From the NCBI GenBank assembly GCA_035558335.1, contig DATMCM010000399.1, forward strand, positions 1-53,515: 53,515 nt of DNA. The letters run 5' to 3'. Origin of the DNA: Onstottus_B sp035558335 (GTDB taxonomy: Bacteria; Acidobacteriota; Blastocatellia; UBA7656). Of the stretch, positions 9,290 through 17,542 are shown piece by piece. The notes under the pieces were generated by a model that made no database searches, had not been told where the DNA came from, and saw only the letters and a list, made by a program, of their open reading frames with translations. A program made the translations under genes and the position numbers. Position 1 is the first letter of the stretch. Each line of letters begins with the position of its first letter.

Positions 9290-10129
9290 TCAGGGACGCT
9301 TTTTAATCTCCGGGGCAGGCGGCTTTACCGGCGCCGGCTTCTTTGTCTCCGTAGACTTTACGTCTTCGTCTGTCGCGGGCTCGCCTTCGTCAGCTACCCT
9401 GATTTTACCGCCGAATTTCTTGTAATTCGTATACCTCACGACGACACGGAGGTGAACGCTTGGACCCTTCTTGAACTCCAGCACATCGTCGGCGTAGACA
9501 TAAGTCGGAAACCAGTATCGGCCGTCGATGTTCTCACGATAGCTCTCAAAGTGCGGGAACTTTTGATTGTTTACCTCGGGCACAGCCTGGCCCGCCACCT
9601 TCACGATTTGGAGATCGCGGTCATCTACCCAGATTTTTCCTCGCAGGTAGCGTTCTCCCTTGATGATCTGCTTGGGCTTCACATCAAACAAATAGGTCGT
9701 TAGCTCGTCGATCTTCTCTTTTCCGATATAGTCGATCTGGTACTTGGGTAAGTCGTCTGTCGTAAGCGCAAACGGTTGCACTCCGGCGAGGTCCTGCATG
9801 TCTTCTTGCGTTAACGAGACTTCGGTCAAGCTGGACGGCGGGAAGAATGTTATGCGCTCGATGCGATTGCTGCGATCATCGAACACGATGTCGGAAGTTC
9901 GGCGCATTCGGCCAGTGATTGAGCCCCCCGCGCCGATGGTCATAATGTCGATGTCTTGAGTGAAAGTGTAATTATTGCGCGCGATCTTGTTCTGAGTTTC
10001 ACCTGCGGTGAAGCGACGGATTATCTCTTCGGGCCCGGGCTGCGAGCCTGTCTGCGCTGTCTGAAAGCCCAACGCCGAACCATAAAGAAGTGCCGACATT
10101 ATCAACAGACTGGTGGTTCTCGGTAGCAT
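9290..10129 (-). CDS. Exported LolA-like protein, paralogue of the downstream neighbour
   Basis: Protein of 279 residues with a signal peptide (about 1-22, ending near ALGFQTAQT). It has the same beta-rich core as its downstream neighbour: YIGKEKIDELTTYLFDVKP, then GKIWVDDRDLQIVKVAGQAVPE, then GRYWFPTYVYADD. It adds a charged, proline-rich C-terminal tail (TETKKPAPVKPPAPEIKKRP). GGAG lies about 9 bases before the ATG. The gap to the next gene is 17 bp, so the two paralogues and the DUF2723 gene form one operon. The arrangement looks like a tandem duplication serving the membrane glycosyltransferase or its product, but this is inference. Confidence 0.75.
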   Translation of the reverse strand: MLPRTTSLLIMSALLYGSALGFQTAQTGSQPGPEEIIRRFTAGETQNKIARNNYTFTQDIDIMTIGAGGSITGRMRRTSDIVFDDRSNRIERITFFPPSSLTEVSLTQEDMQDLAGVQPFALTTDDLPKYQIDYIGKEKIDELTTYLFDVKPKQIIKGERYLRGKIWVDDRDLQIVKVAGQAVPEVNNQKFPHFESYRENIDGRYWFPTYVYADDVLEFKKGPSVHLRVVVRYTNYKKFGGKIRVADEGEPATDEDVKSTETKKPAPVKPPAPEIKKRP

Positions 10130-10342
10130 TACATCATCTCCCTGAAACTTGATTCAATTCTACTGTTGGCCCGGTTGAATCCACAAGCGCGCGGTTCTAA
10201 GAATGTCTAGCTTGCAATTTGGCCAAATGCTCAATGATCTCGTCAACCGGTCTTCGTAGTTGATGCTGAAGTGTTATATGATCGTTCGCCACGCATTCAA
10301 CGGCCTTGCGATTTTGTGCTGGCCGGTCACGCGGTATCTGCT

Positions 10343-11254
10343 ATGAAAGTGTTGATCTGCAGCGACGGTTCGGAGCAAGCGCAGAATGCAGTACGATTTG
10401 GCGGGCTCATAGCCGAACGATGTAAAGCCGAAACCACGATTCTTGGTATAACCGAGAAACCCGCCGAAGAAGATGCGGTGTTCGATGCTCTTCGCCGCGC
10501 GCAACAGCTTCTTAAGGATCGCGGAGTCGCTGCCGAATTGATAATCAAGGCAGGCGAGCCAATCGCTGAGATAGTCAAACGCAGTGGAGAAACCGGCTAT
10601 GATCTGGTTGTGATCGGAGCCGTAAGGAAGGGAACTCGCGGACCCTTTCTGATGTCGGCGAAGGCCTACAAGATAATCAAAGCGGTAGCCCCGCCGGTAC
10701 TGGTCGTAATCGGAAACCGCGAAAGCGTGAAACGAGTGCTGGTGTGCAGCGGCGGCGAGAAGTACATCGATCGAGCTGTTGAGGTCTCCGGGGTGATCGC
10801 CCGGGCGGCTGGGGCGGCGGTGACTCTGTTCCACGTAATGGCCGAGCCTCCAGCTGTCTATTCCGATCTCATCAAAATGGAAGAGGACATTAACCTCCTG
10901 CTTCACTCGAACTCGGGTCTCGGTCAGAACTTGCGAAGAGAGAAAGAGCTTCTCGAAGATATGGGCGTACCAAGTGAAGTCCGCTTACGGCACGGCTTGG
11001 TGATCAGCGAGGTTTTCAAGGAGATCCGCCGCGGTGACTACGATCTGGTTGTGACGGGTTCGTCGCCGGTGGGCGGGACTCTGAGGACTTATATTATGGG
11101 CAACATCACTCGCGAGATCGTCAATCGCGCCGAGTGCCCGGTCCTGGTTGTACGCGGAGGAGAAGAGCCGGCCGGGCTCGGCCGAAGCCTCAAAGGCTTC
11201 TTCTCCGACATCACTCATGTCTTCGGTCATTCAAAGGCAAATGACGAGCAATAA
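10343..11254 (+). CDS. Tandem universal stress protein (UspA x2)
   Basis: Cytoplasmic protein of 303 residues with two UspA domains (about 1-128 and 132-280). Domain 1 opens MKVLICSDGSEQAQNAV and ends APPVLVVIG. Domain 2 opens VKRVLVCSGGEKYIDRAV and keeps the ATP-binding signature GSSPVGG, nine residues, then GN, near its end (ECPVLVV). The open frame begins upstream at a GTG (10271), but the ATG at 10343 begins exactly at the conserved first strand and is preferred. No strong Shine-Dalgarno sequence is visible. These proteins bind ATP and help cells survive starvation or stress; the specific role here is unknown. Confidence 0.88.
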   Translation: MKVLICSDGSEQAQNAVRFGGLIAERCKAETTILGITEKPAEEDAVFDALRRAQQLLKDRGVAAELIIKAGEPIAEIVKRSGETGYDLVVIGAVRKGTRGPFLMSAKAYKIIKAVAPPVLVVIGNRESVKRVLVCSGGEKYIDRAVEVSGVIARAAGAAVTLFHVMAEPPAVYSDLIKMEEDINLLLHSNSGLGQNLRREKELLEDMGVPSEVRLRHGLVISEVFKEIRRGDYDLVVTGSSPVGGTLRTYIMGNITREIVNRAECPVLVVRGGEEPAGLGRSLKGFFSDITHVFGHSKANDEQ

Positions 11255-11266
11255 CCTCGCTGACAA

Positions 11267-11290
11267 CTCGTTCGACTAGCGCCGAACGAG
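11267..11290. terminator. Hairpin between two convergent genes
   Basis: CTCGTTCG (11267-11274) and CGAACGAG (11283-11290) form a perfect 8-bp stem with an 8-base loop, just after the UspA stop and before the end of the TonB receptor gene. There is no U-run on either side, so it is a weak bidirectional terminator or mRNA 3'-end structure at best. Confidence 0.35.
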
Positions 11291-11417
11291 CGCTCGCGCC
11301 CCAAATTCTTCTCCCAACAACCGAGCTAACTCATCGCATGTCGGCATCGACGGTTCATTTGACTGGCGTATTTGATTAGACCGTAGTCTAAGCTGGCACT
11401 GCTCCACCTGAGACGAT

Positions 11418-13760
11418 TCAGAATCTAGCGGTAAGACCAACGCGAATACCGCGGGACGAACCCGGTGAGATGTTATTGTTGTTATCAGCGTTGACGTAGT
11501 ACCTCTTGTCGAAAAGGTTCTCCACGTTCGCCTGAAGGCGCATTTTTTCGGTGAGGTTGAAATAAACGGCCGCATCAGCTCTTGTGTATCCCGGTAGCGT
11601 CACCGTGTCATCGATCGCCGCGAACATATCGGTCCGATGAACGATTCCAAAACCGGCTGCCAACCTGGAGAGGAACTGATAGTTATTCCACAAAGAGAAG
11701 TTGTGATGCGGCACCTGCGCGACTTGTGCGCCGAGGCGTGCTGCCGTGGTTGCGCTGGTGATGAACGCATCCTGATACGCATAGCCGCCGGCGATTCCCC
11801 AGGCTCGGGTGATGTTTCCATTTAATCCGATCTCAAACCCGTTCGTGCGCTGACTGCCGGTTTGGACGATCCTGGTCGGATTGTTCGGATCGGTGGCCCT
11901 CGTGTTTGTGCGGTCCAAACGATAGACAGCAGTCGTGAGGGAGAGTGACCGGTCAACATCCCACTTGACGCCCATTTCATAGTTGCTGAACTTCTCCGGT
12001 TTAACCTGCTGAGTAATTGTGGTCAGCGATGAGAATTGGTCTCCCGAGCTCGGGAGATAGGAGACGGAGTAGTTTCCATAGACCGAGATGTTGGTTACAG
12101 GCTTGAACACCACTCCAAATCGCGGTGAAGCCAGGTTGTCGATGCGACGCAGATTATCACCGTTCCGATTGTTGTGATACCGCAGATCGAAATGGTCGAA
12201 CCGCAGCCCAGCGACTAACTGAAGGTGTCTGGAAAGATCGATCTGGTCCTGCACGTAAGCCGCACCCAGGTTTGTCTTTAGGTGATTGTCGGCGTCAGTC
12301 GCATTCTGGCGAAAAGTAACAGGCGTGCTTATGGTCGGGTTGGCAAAAGGCACCGGGATCGTTGTGGCGGTGTTGTTAAAGAATCCCGAATTTCGGAAGT
12401 TATCCGTCAGTTGCCGGCCCAGTTCAGCGCCGACCAGAAATGTGTGCCGAATTATTCCCGTTGACATCGAGTAGGTGAGGTCTGTCTGGTTGAACACGTT
12501 CTGGCGCTCTGTCGCGTTATTGTAAGCAGAAAGCGCGACCTGTTTCTCATCTGGCGTAACAGGACCCGGAACATAATTCTGGTACCCCCTGTCATAGGCG
12601 CCGAACAGCGTGCGGTTGCGAATGTTCAAGGAGCCGGCCTGGTGATCGATGGTCACCCATCCGAGATTCACGAGGGCTCTTACGTGGCTGTTGGCCGGAT
12701 TCCCAAAGAAGGTAGAAACGTCGGTGTCTGCGGGTAGTCCTTGAAACGACGGAATTCCCCGATCGGCAGCACGGTTGTCACTGAAATGTTCGTAAGCCAA
12801 AGTGATCTTGGTCTGATTACCGGCAAGGATCGTCAGAGTCGGGTTGACCCCGTAGTGCTCGAGATCCACAAAATCCCGAAAACTTCCTGAGTTTTCATAG
12901 ACACCATTGAAGCGGAGGGCTACTGACTGGCCGAAGGGTTGATCGAAGTCAGCAGCTATTCGCTTGTTGCTGAAAGACCCGCCTTGCAGCGTTATTTCTC
13001 TTAACTGGGTGAGACCTGCTTCTTTGGTTACCCTGTTGATAACTCCTCCCCCGCCGCCGCGGCCGAAAATCATCGCATTAGGCCCTCTTAAAACCTCTAC
13101 TCGGTCCAGGTTGTAAAGATCACGGTAGTACTGCACGTCGTCACGCACCCCATTGAGGAAGAAGTCCGCAGATGAGCTGACCCCTCGGATCACAACCTGA
13201 TCGCGATTATTCTCGCCCTGATGAGCCGTGATGCCCGGCACGTAGCGAACAACGTCGCCAAGGTTCGTCAGCAGTTGATCCCTGATTTGTTGTTGAGTCA
13301 CGATGGTGATCGATTGCGGGATATCTCGCAAAGGCGTGGGAGTCTTAGTGGCGCTGTTGATCGCCGCGGTTTGGTAATCAGCAGCAACAACTGTGATCGT
13401 GTTGTGCTGTTCCGCAATCTGTAACATGACCGTAAGTAGTTCAGCTCCCGATTTTGTGAGCATCAACGATTGGGCGTGTTCCTGAAAACCTTCCGCCACG
13501 ATTGTGACTGAGTAGGCGCCCGGCTCGAGCAAGAGAGAGAACTCGCCAAACTGGTCGGACACGGTTGAAATACTGGAGGCTCTGCCATCAATCACCGCAG
13601 TGACTCTAGCATCGGAGATCGGGGCACGCGCAGGATCGAGCACCTTTCCTCGCACTGTTAGCCTCGAAGATTGCGCTTGCACCTGACCAATCAGCAGCAC
13701 TGCAATCATCGTAAGAGACAACACCCGAACCAAACTGCCGGGAACGCTCGCACGTAACAC
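11418..13760 (-). CDS. TonB-dependent siderophore receptor
   Basis: Outer-membrane receptor of 780 residues. From the chosen GTG it has a clean signal peptide (VLRASVPGS... ending VQAQ), then a carboxypeptidase-regulatory-like beta domain (about 25-110) with the GKVLDPARAPISDARV motif. The plug domain follows (about 135-245), with the TonB-box-proximal TPTPLRDIPQSITIV, then LNGVRDDVQYYRD and VEVLRGPNAMIFGRGGGGGVIN. The rest is the 22-stranded barrel, ending in the aromatic FDKRYYVNADN...VGLTARF, as usual for Fiu/FhuE-like receptors. The frame is open 60 codons further upstream, to a TTG at 13940. However, GTG 13760 has GGAGG (13767-13771) 6 bases upstream and gives the signal peptide directly. 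A Fur box and promoter lie inside that extra upstream stretch. Confidence 0.9.
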   Translation of the reverse strand: MLRASVPGSLVRVLSLTMIAVLLIGQVQAQSSRLTVRGKVLDPARAPISDARVTAVIDGRASSISTVSDQFGEFSLLLEPGAYSVTIVAEGFQEHAQSLMLTKSGAELLTVMLQIAEQHNTITVVAADYQTAAINSATKTPTPLRDIPQSITIVTQQQIRDQLLTNLGDVVRYVPGITAHQGENNRDQVVIRGVSSSADFFLNGVRDDVQYYRDLYNLDRVEVLRGPNAMIFGRGGGGGVINRVTKEAGLTQLREITLQGGSFSNKRIAADFDQPFGQSVALRFNGVYENSGSFRDFVDLEHYGVNPTLTILAGNQTKITLAYEHFSDNRAADRGIPSFQGLPADTDVSTFFGNPANSHVRALVNLGWVTIDHQAGSLNIRNRTLFGAYDRGYQNYVPGPVTPDEKQVALSAYNNATERQNVFNQTDLTYSMSTGIIRHTFLVGAELGRQLTDNFRNSGFFNNTATTIPVPFANPTISTPVTFRQNATDADNHLKTNLGAAYVQDQIDLSRHLQLVAGLRFDHFDLRYHNNRNGDNLRRIDNLASPRFGVVFKPVTNISVYGNYSVSYLPSSGDQFSSLTTITQQVKPEKFSNYEMGVKWDVDRSLSLTTAVYRLDRTNTRATDPNNPTRIVQTGSQRTNGFEIGLNGNITRAWGIAGGYAYQDAFITSATTAARLGAQVAQVPHHNFSLWNNYQFLSRLAAGFGIVHRTDMFAAIDDTVTLPGYTRADAAVYFNLTEKMRLQANVENLFDKRYYVNADNNNNISPGSSRGIRVGLTARF

Positions 13761-13887
13761 CTCGGTCCTCCCCTTGCCTTCAGTTAGCGGATCTTTCAAG
13801 CCCAACGGTCGAGCCCAGCGAACCCCTTGGCTCATAATCGGCAATGACGCACAGTCCAAAAGGAGCGCACTATCCAAGTTCTGAAGT

Positions 13888-13902
13888 TGAAAGTCATTTT
13901 CA
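13888..13902 (-). promoter_or_regulatory. Fur box of the siderophore receptor
   Basis: TGAAAATGACTTTCA (minus strand) matches 11 of the 12 fixed positions of the 7-1-7 Fur consensus TGAnAATnATTnTCA. It lies inside a wider palindrome, TTGAAA-N5-TTTCAA (13887-13903). It covers roughly the transcription start of the promoter at 13912-13940, the classic position for iron-dependent repression. Confidence 0.75.
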
Positions 13903-13911
13903 AGAATTGAC

Positions 13912-13940
13912 ATCGTACAACTTTCAGAAAAAGGTGTCAA
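13912..13940 (-). promoter_or_regulatory. Sigma-70-type promoter of the siderophore receptor
   Basis: On the minus strand, TTGACA (13940-13935) is followed by a 17-base spacer and TACGAT (13917-13912). The -35 is perfect and the -10 matches four of six positions. The predicted start is near 13905, giving a leader of about 145 bases before GTG 13760. Upstream at 13956-13975 is a perfect 10-bp tandem repeat (TGGTTGGAAC twice). Confidence 0.7.
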
Positions 13941-13955
13941 TATGTTTCTTGGTTC

Positions 13956-13975
13956 TGGTTGGAACTGGTTGGAAC
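13956..13975. repeat. 10-bp tandem duplication upstream of the receptor promoter
   Basis: TGGTTGGAAC occurs twice in direct succession, preceded by a partial copy (TTGGTTC). The period is about one helical turn and the repeat lies about 15 bases upstream of the -35 box, so an activator site is possible. The rest of the 320-bp gap between the TPR regulator and the receptor (13976-14081) shows no gene. Confidence 0.5.
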
Positions 13976-14081
13976 CTCGGTCAGGCGGAATGCGGGTGAT
14001 GGGTTCTGAAACGGAGCCTATTGTGCTGAGGGAGGATGCTTCCTTGCTGGAGCTGGCGAAACCGGATCTGTGCGCTGGACT

Positions 14082-17000
14082 TTACACGTTAAAGTTGAGT
14101 CGATCCATTTTTAGATAAAGACCCTTGCGAGAAAGCCCCAGCTCCTTTGATGCGCGAGCGATGTTGCCTGATGAGCGTCGAAGCGCCTCTTGAATCATTC
14201 GTCTCTCCAGCTCTTCGACCGCCTCGGACAACACTGTAGCAGTCGAAGCCTCACCACGAGACGCGGTCGGCTTCGGCGCGTTTATCGGTACAGGGTCGAT
14301 TTCGCGACTGGCTCTGATGATTTCTGCCGAGAGTCCGTCGGGCGTGGCAACCGTACCCGACTCGGTGTAAGCGACGACTCGGCGAACCTCGTTGCACAAC
14401 TGACGCACATTCCCGGGCCAGTCATAGACGACCATCAAGTCGACGGCTTCCTCGGATAGCCTGATCTCGTTCTTTGCAGAGTCTTGCTGGTACTGGTGGA
14501 GGTAGTGATTGATAAGCGCGGGTATCTCTTCACGCCGCTGCCTCAGGGGAGGCACTTGTATTCGAATCACGTTTAGCCGATGGAAGAGGTCTTCGCGAAA
14601 TCTTCCCTCGGTGACGCCGCGTTCGAGGTCTGAGTTGGTGGCCGCGACGGCGCGAACATCGACTTTCAACGGTTGGCTCTCGCCTATGGGATGTATCTCA
14701 CCTTCCTGGAGAAATCGCAGCAGTTTGGGTTGGAGGGTCAACGGAAGGTCGCCTATCTCATCCAGGAACAGTGTGCCGCGTTCAGCGCTCCGAATAATTC
14801 CTTCGCTGTTGGCGACTGCGCCGGTGAAGGCGCCTTTCCGAAAGCCGAACAACTGGCTCTCGATCATCTCGTGCGGCGCAGCCGAGCAATTGAATGGAAG
14901 GAAGACGTTCAGACGCCGGGAGCTGCTTGCGTGAACCGCTCGGGCTACCAGTTCTTTGCCGGTGCCTGATTCGCCGGTGATCAAAACGGTCACATCCGAT
15001 GAGCGAATCTTATGGATTTGCTCAATCACGCTGGTCATCGCGCGGCTTGCACATACAAACCCCGGCAGTTCCACTTGCGACAACACGCGCGCCGGATCGA
15101 AGACCTGAGTGCGTCGCGTTTTCATCTTTAGCGTGTAAGTCTCCAGTCCCTGCTCGACGAGGTAGAGCACCGGGCGCAAGTTGACCGCCCCGCTTCGGAA
15201 TCGCTCGGCGTGTGGTTCAATGATGTGGAGTAGAAAGTTCAACTGCTGGTTGTCGGCGAGCCGGTAGACGTGGTTCTTGCGATACTCGGCGGCGGGCAGT
15301 TCGGACAGGAACTCTAACTCCTGGCTTTGGCCTCGGTCGTCGAGCCCGAGCGAAGCCGCCACTTTCAACTTAACTCGGTCTGCAGTCACGTCGTCGCTGA
15401 GTAGTTCAGCCACCAACACTGCGCGGCTCAATGCCTGATCGCGAACAATTGCGGCGAGTTCGTGCAGCAGGAGATCGCGTGAGACCGCCGCCTGCACGAG
15501 GCGCTGTGCGGTGAATCCATCCAGACACGATGCCAGATCGGGGTTCGAGCGCACGGTCGCTGCCCGGACAGGCTGGGCCGCCGTGCTTCCTTGAGACCGG
15601 GCATCAGCGCTCCTTAGCGATGCAAGATAGGTTCTGGCCGTTCGCTCGTTGAGCGCCGCCCCGAGGCGTTCGAAGACTTGAAGCGCCGACTCAGTTTCGT
15701 CTATGGCGCTTGGGATGTCGCCCTGACGTTCCAGTAGTTCCGCAAGAAAAATGCGATTGACCGCACACTCGAAGACGTTGCCGCGCAAATCATAGATTGA
15801 CGTGCTTTGTCCGAGAGACTGAACGGCGGCAGCGATGTGTCCATCTGCGGCTTCCACCTTCGCAAGAGTCCGCATCATCAGGCCCCACGACAGCATGCTT
15901 GGCGCGTCTCGCAAGTAGACACGCACGGCCTCGGCGATCTCGCGGGCTTCTTCCAAGTGGCCGCTCAACAGCATCGCATCGGCGAGCAGAAGGCGGGCTT
16001 CGGACGCGTAACGAAGACCACCGCCGCGCATGCAGATGTCGACCGCACGGGTCAGAGGCTGCTTCGCTTCCTCGATTTGGCCTTTCTCGAGGCAGCTCAG
16101 TCCGATCGTGACCAGAGTGCTGACTTCGATCCATTCTCCGGTCTTCGCCGCGCGAAAAATATTCAAAGATTCTTCGAGCAATCGGTCTGCTTCTTCTATG
16201 TTTCCCTTGTGCAGTTGCAGTCTGGCCAGAGTATCGATCGTCGTACCGTACTGCGCAGGAAAGGTCGATTCCTTTAATACCTCGATTGCTCGACCAGTGA
16301 GCTCCTCTGCGCGATCCCACTCGCCGAGCCAGATTAGTTTGTCGGCGAGGTTGTTCTGGTTGATCGCCAGGTGCACGAGGTTTCCAGCCTTGTGGAAGTG
16401 GTCGAGACACTTGTCCCACGAGTCGAGCGCTTTGCTTGTCGATCCAAGATTGTCGTAGGTGATCGCCAGGTACATATGGGCGCGGCCGAGGAGGTCGTGC
16501 TCGTCGCGATCGCCTATTATGGCCAGCGTCTGCTTGAGCGATTGAAGCGAGTTCCGATAATCGCCTTCGTACGCATTGATATAGCCGATGAAAAGATATG
16601 ATTCTGCGAGCTTTCGCCAGTCACCCGTGTGCCGGTAGTGCTCTAGCGCCGAGGCGTAGTGATCGCGTGCGATGCGAATCTCAGAGAGCTGCCGGTACGC
16701 GCGCCCCAACCCGAAGTAACACGCACCGATTCCCGCGTGATCTTCAAGGCCTCGAGCGATCTTCATCGCCTGGTTGAATAACGCGATCGCGCGTGGTAAG
16801 TCGTTGCTGAAGGAATATCCCCAGCCCAGACGCACCAGCACCAGCATCTTGTTTCGTTCTGAGAGTCGCGAGAACTCGGCCAGTTTTTCGTACTTGGCTA
16901 CTGCGTCGATCTGTTCCCGGTACAGGCTGCGCTTCTCAAATGCTTCGCTGAGCAGCGTGCGGATCAGAACCTCTTCCTCGGCTGAACGCGCGCCCGCGCG

Positions 17001-17117
17001 CAACGCCGACCGCAGATAGTTGGCCGCGTCTTCAAACCGGCTTTCTTCCAGCGCAGCTTGACCGGCCGCTAGCGCATCCTCGCTGCTGAGATTGCGAGCC
17101 ACATCTCTACTTGCCAT
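14082..17117 (-). CDS. TPR-array sigma-54-dependent transcriptional activator
   Basis: Large cytoplasmic regulator of 1011 residues. The first two thirds is a helical-repeat region with many TPR-like units (for example GIGACYFGLGRAYRQLSEIRIARDHYASAL), with no receiver, PAS or TM segment. The C-terminal third is a complete sigma-54 interaction AAA+ domain (about 690-925) with Walker A GESGTGKE, GAFTGA (FRKGAFTGAVANS) and Walker B LFLDEIGDL. It ends in a Fis-type helix-turn-helix (GNIARASKELGLSRKGLYLKMDRL). The input is therefore likely a protein or peptide partner recognised by the TPRs rather than phosphorylation. A palindrome overlapping a TATAAA on the same strand lies about 100 bp upstream. 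The Fur-regulated receptor is the next gene downstream. Confidence 0.88.
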   Translation of the reverse strand: MASRDVARNLSSEDALAAGQAALEESRFEDAANYLRSALRAGARSAEEEVLIRTLLSEAFEKRSLYREQIDAVAKYEKLAEFSRLSERNKMLVLVRLGWGYSFSNDLPRAIALFNQAMKIARGLEDHAGIGACYFGLGRAYRQLSEIRIARDHYASALEHYRHTGDWRKLAESYLFIGYINAYEGDYRNSLQSLKQTLAIIGDRDEHDLLGRAHMYLAITYDNLGSTSKALDSWDKCLDHFHKAGNLVHLAINQNNLADKLIWLGEWDRAEELTGRAIEVLKESTFPAQYGTTIDTLARLQLHKGNIEEADRLLEESLNIFRAAKTGEWIEVSTLVTIGLSCLEKGQIEEAKQPLTRAVDICMRGGGLRYASEARLLLADAMLLSGHLEEAREIAEAVRVYLRDAPSMLSWGLMMRTLAKVEAADGHIAAAVQSLGQSTSIYDLRGNVFECAVNRIFLAELLERQGDIPSAIDETESALQVFERLGAALNERTARTYLASLRSADARSQGSTAAQPVRAATVRSNPDLASCLDGFTAQRLVQAAVSRDLLLHELAAIVRDQALSRAVLVAELLSDDVTADRVKLKVAASLGLDDRGQSQELEFLSELPAAEYRKNHVYRLADNQQLNFLLHIIEPHAERFRSGAVNLRPVLYLVEQGLETYTLKMKTRRTQVFDPARVLSQVELPGFVCASRAMTSVIEQIHKIRSSDVTVLITGESGTGKELVARAVHASSSRRLNVFLPFNCSAAPHEMIESQLFGFRKGAFTGAVANSEGIIRSAERGTLFLDEIGDLPLTLQPKLLRFLQEGEIHPIGESQPLKVDVRAVAATNSDLERGVTEGRFREDLFHRLNVIRIQVPPLRQRREEIPALINHYLHQYQQDSAKNEIRLSEEAVDLMVVYDWPGNVRQLCNEVRRVVAYTESGTVATPDGLSAEIIRASREIDPVPINAPKPTASRGEASTATVLSEAVEELERRMIQEALRRSSGNIARASKELGLSRKGLYLKMDRLNFNV

Positions 17118-17220
17118 TTTGGCCTTTGGAACCGGGGCGTCATCCGAGCAATCTGATTGCTCTACATAACCAAGGACAAGGGTTCCGATACGGGTGACAA
17201 GTATTTTTTATACGAACCTG

Positions 17221-17240
17221 ATCCCCAAAATCGTGGGGAT
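17221..17240. promoter_or_regulatory. Palindromic operator candidate upstream of the TPR/sigma-54 regulator
   Basis: ATCCCCA (17221-17227), a 6-base spacer and TGGGGAT (17234-17240) form a perfect 7-bp inverted repeat. On the minus strand a TATAAA (17212-17207) lies immediately downstream, so the palindrome would cover the -35 region of a promoter for the regulator gene starting at 17117. Autoregulation is inference. Confidence 0.45.
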
Positions 17241-17284
17241 TCTATTGGTTGCGAGTTCCAAAGTCAAGAGACCACCAAGCTTAG

Positions 17285-17301
17285 TGTCCTACAATAGGAC
17301 A
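17285..17301. promoter_or_regulatory. Second palindrome in the 17118-17542 intergenic region
   Basis: TGTCCTA (17285-17291), loop CAA, and TAGGACA (17295-17301) form a perfect 7-bp inverted repeat. It lies between the divergently oriented regulator and methyltransferase genes. Its sequence is unrelated to the palindrome at 17221-17240. The rest of this 425-bp gap holds no coding region that I can support. Confidence 0.4.
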
Positions 17302-17491
17302 ACACCATTCGGTCCGTGTGACGTCTCAGCTATCTTACCAGCCGAGTGACCTTAGGCGGGGCGGGCAGTACCGGCGTTCCGAAGACGAGGCGAGTTGTGC
17401 CAATCATCAAGCCGGTCCTACTAGAAGCTGGCGCGTCCGAACTTCGTTGTATTTTCTTTCGAGTTTCGACCTCCTTAACTATGTGGTGTTT

Positions 17492-17521
17492 TTGATTAAC
17501 GCAAAGGGACTGTTGTATTCT
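17492..17521 (+). promoter_or_regulatory. Possible promoter for the methyltransferase/oxidoreductase pair
   Basis: TTGATT (17492-17497), an 18-base spacer and TATTCT (17516-17521) give 4 of 6 matches in each box. The predicted start near 17528 is only about 15 bases before ATG 17543, which fits the absence of a visible Shine-Dalgarno sequence there. Confidence 0.35.
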
Positions 17522-17542
17522 GAATGACGTCGCTGAACCAAC

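Noticed and set aside
10274..10906. 210-codon minus-strand ORF
   Set aside because: Antisense to the UspA gene, no start signal and no recognisable domain.
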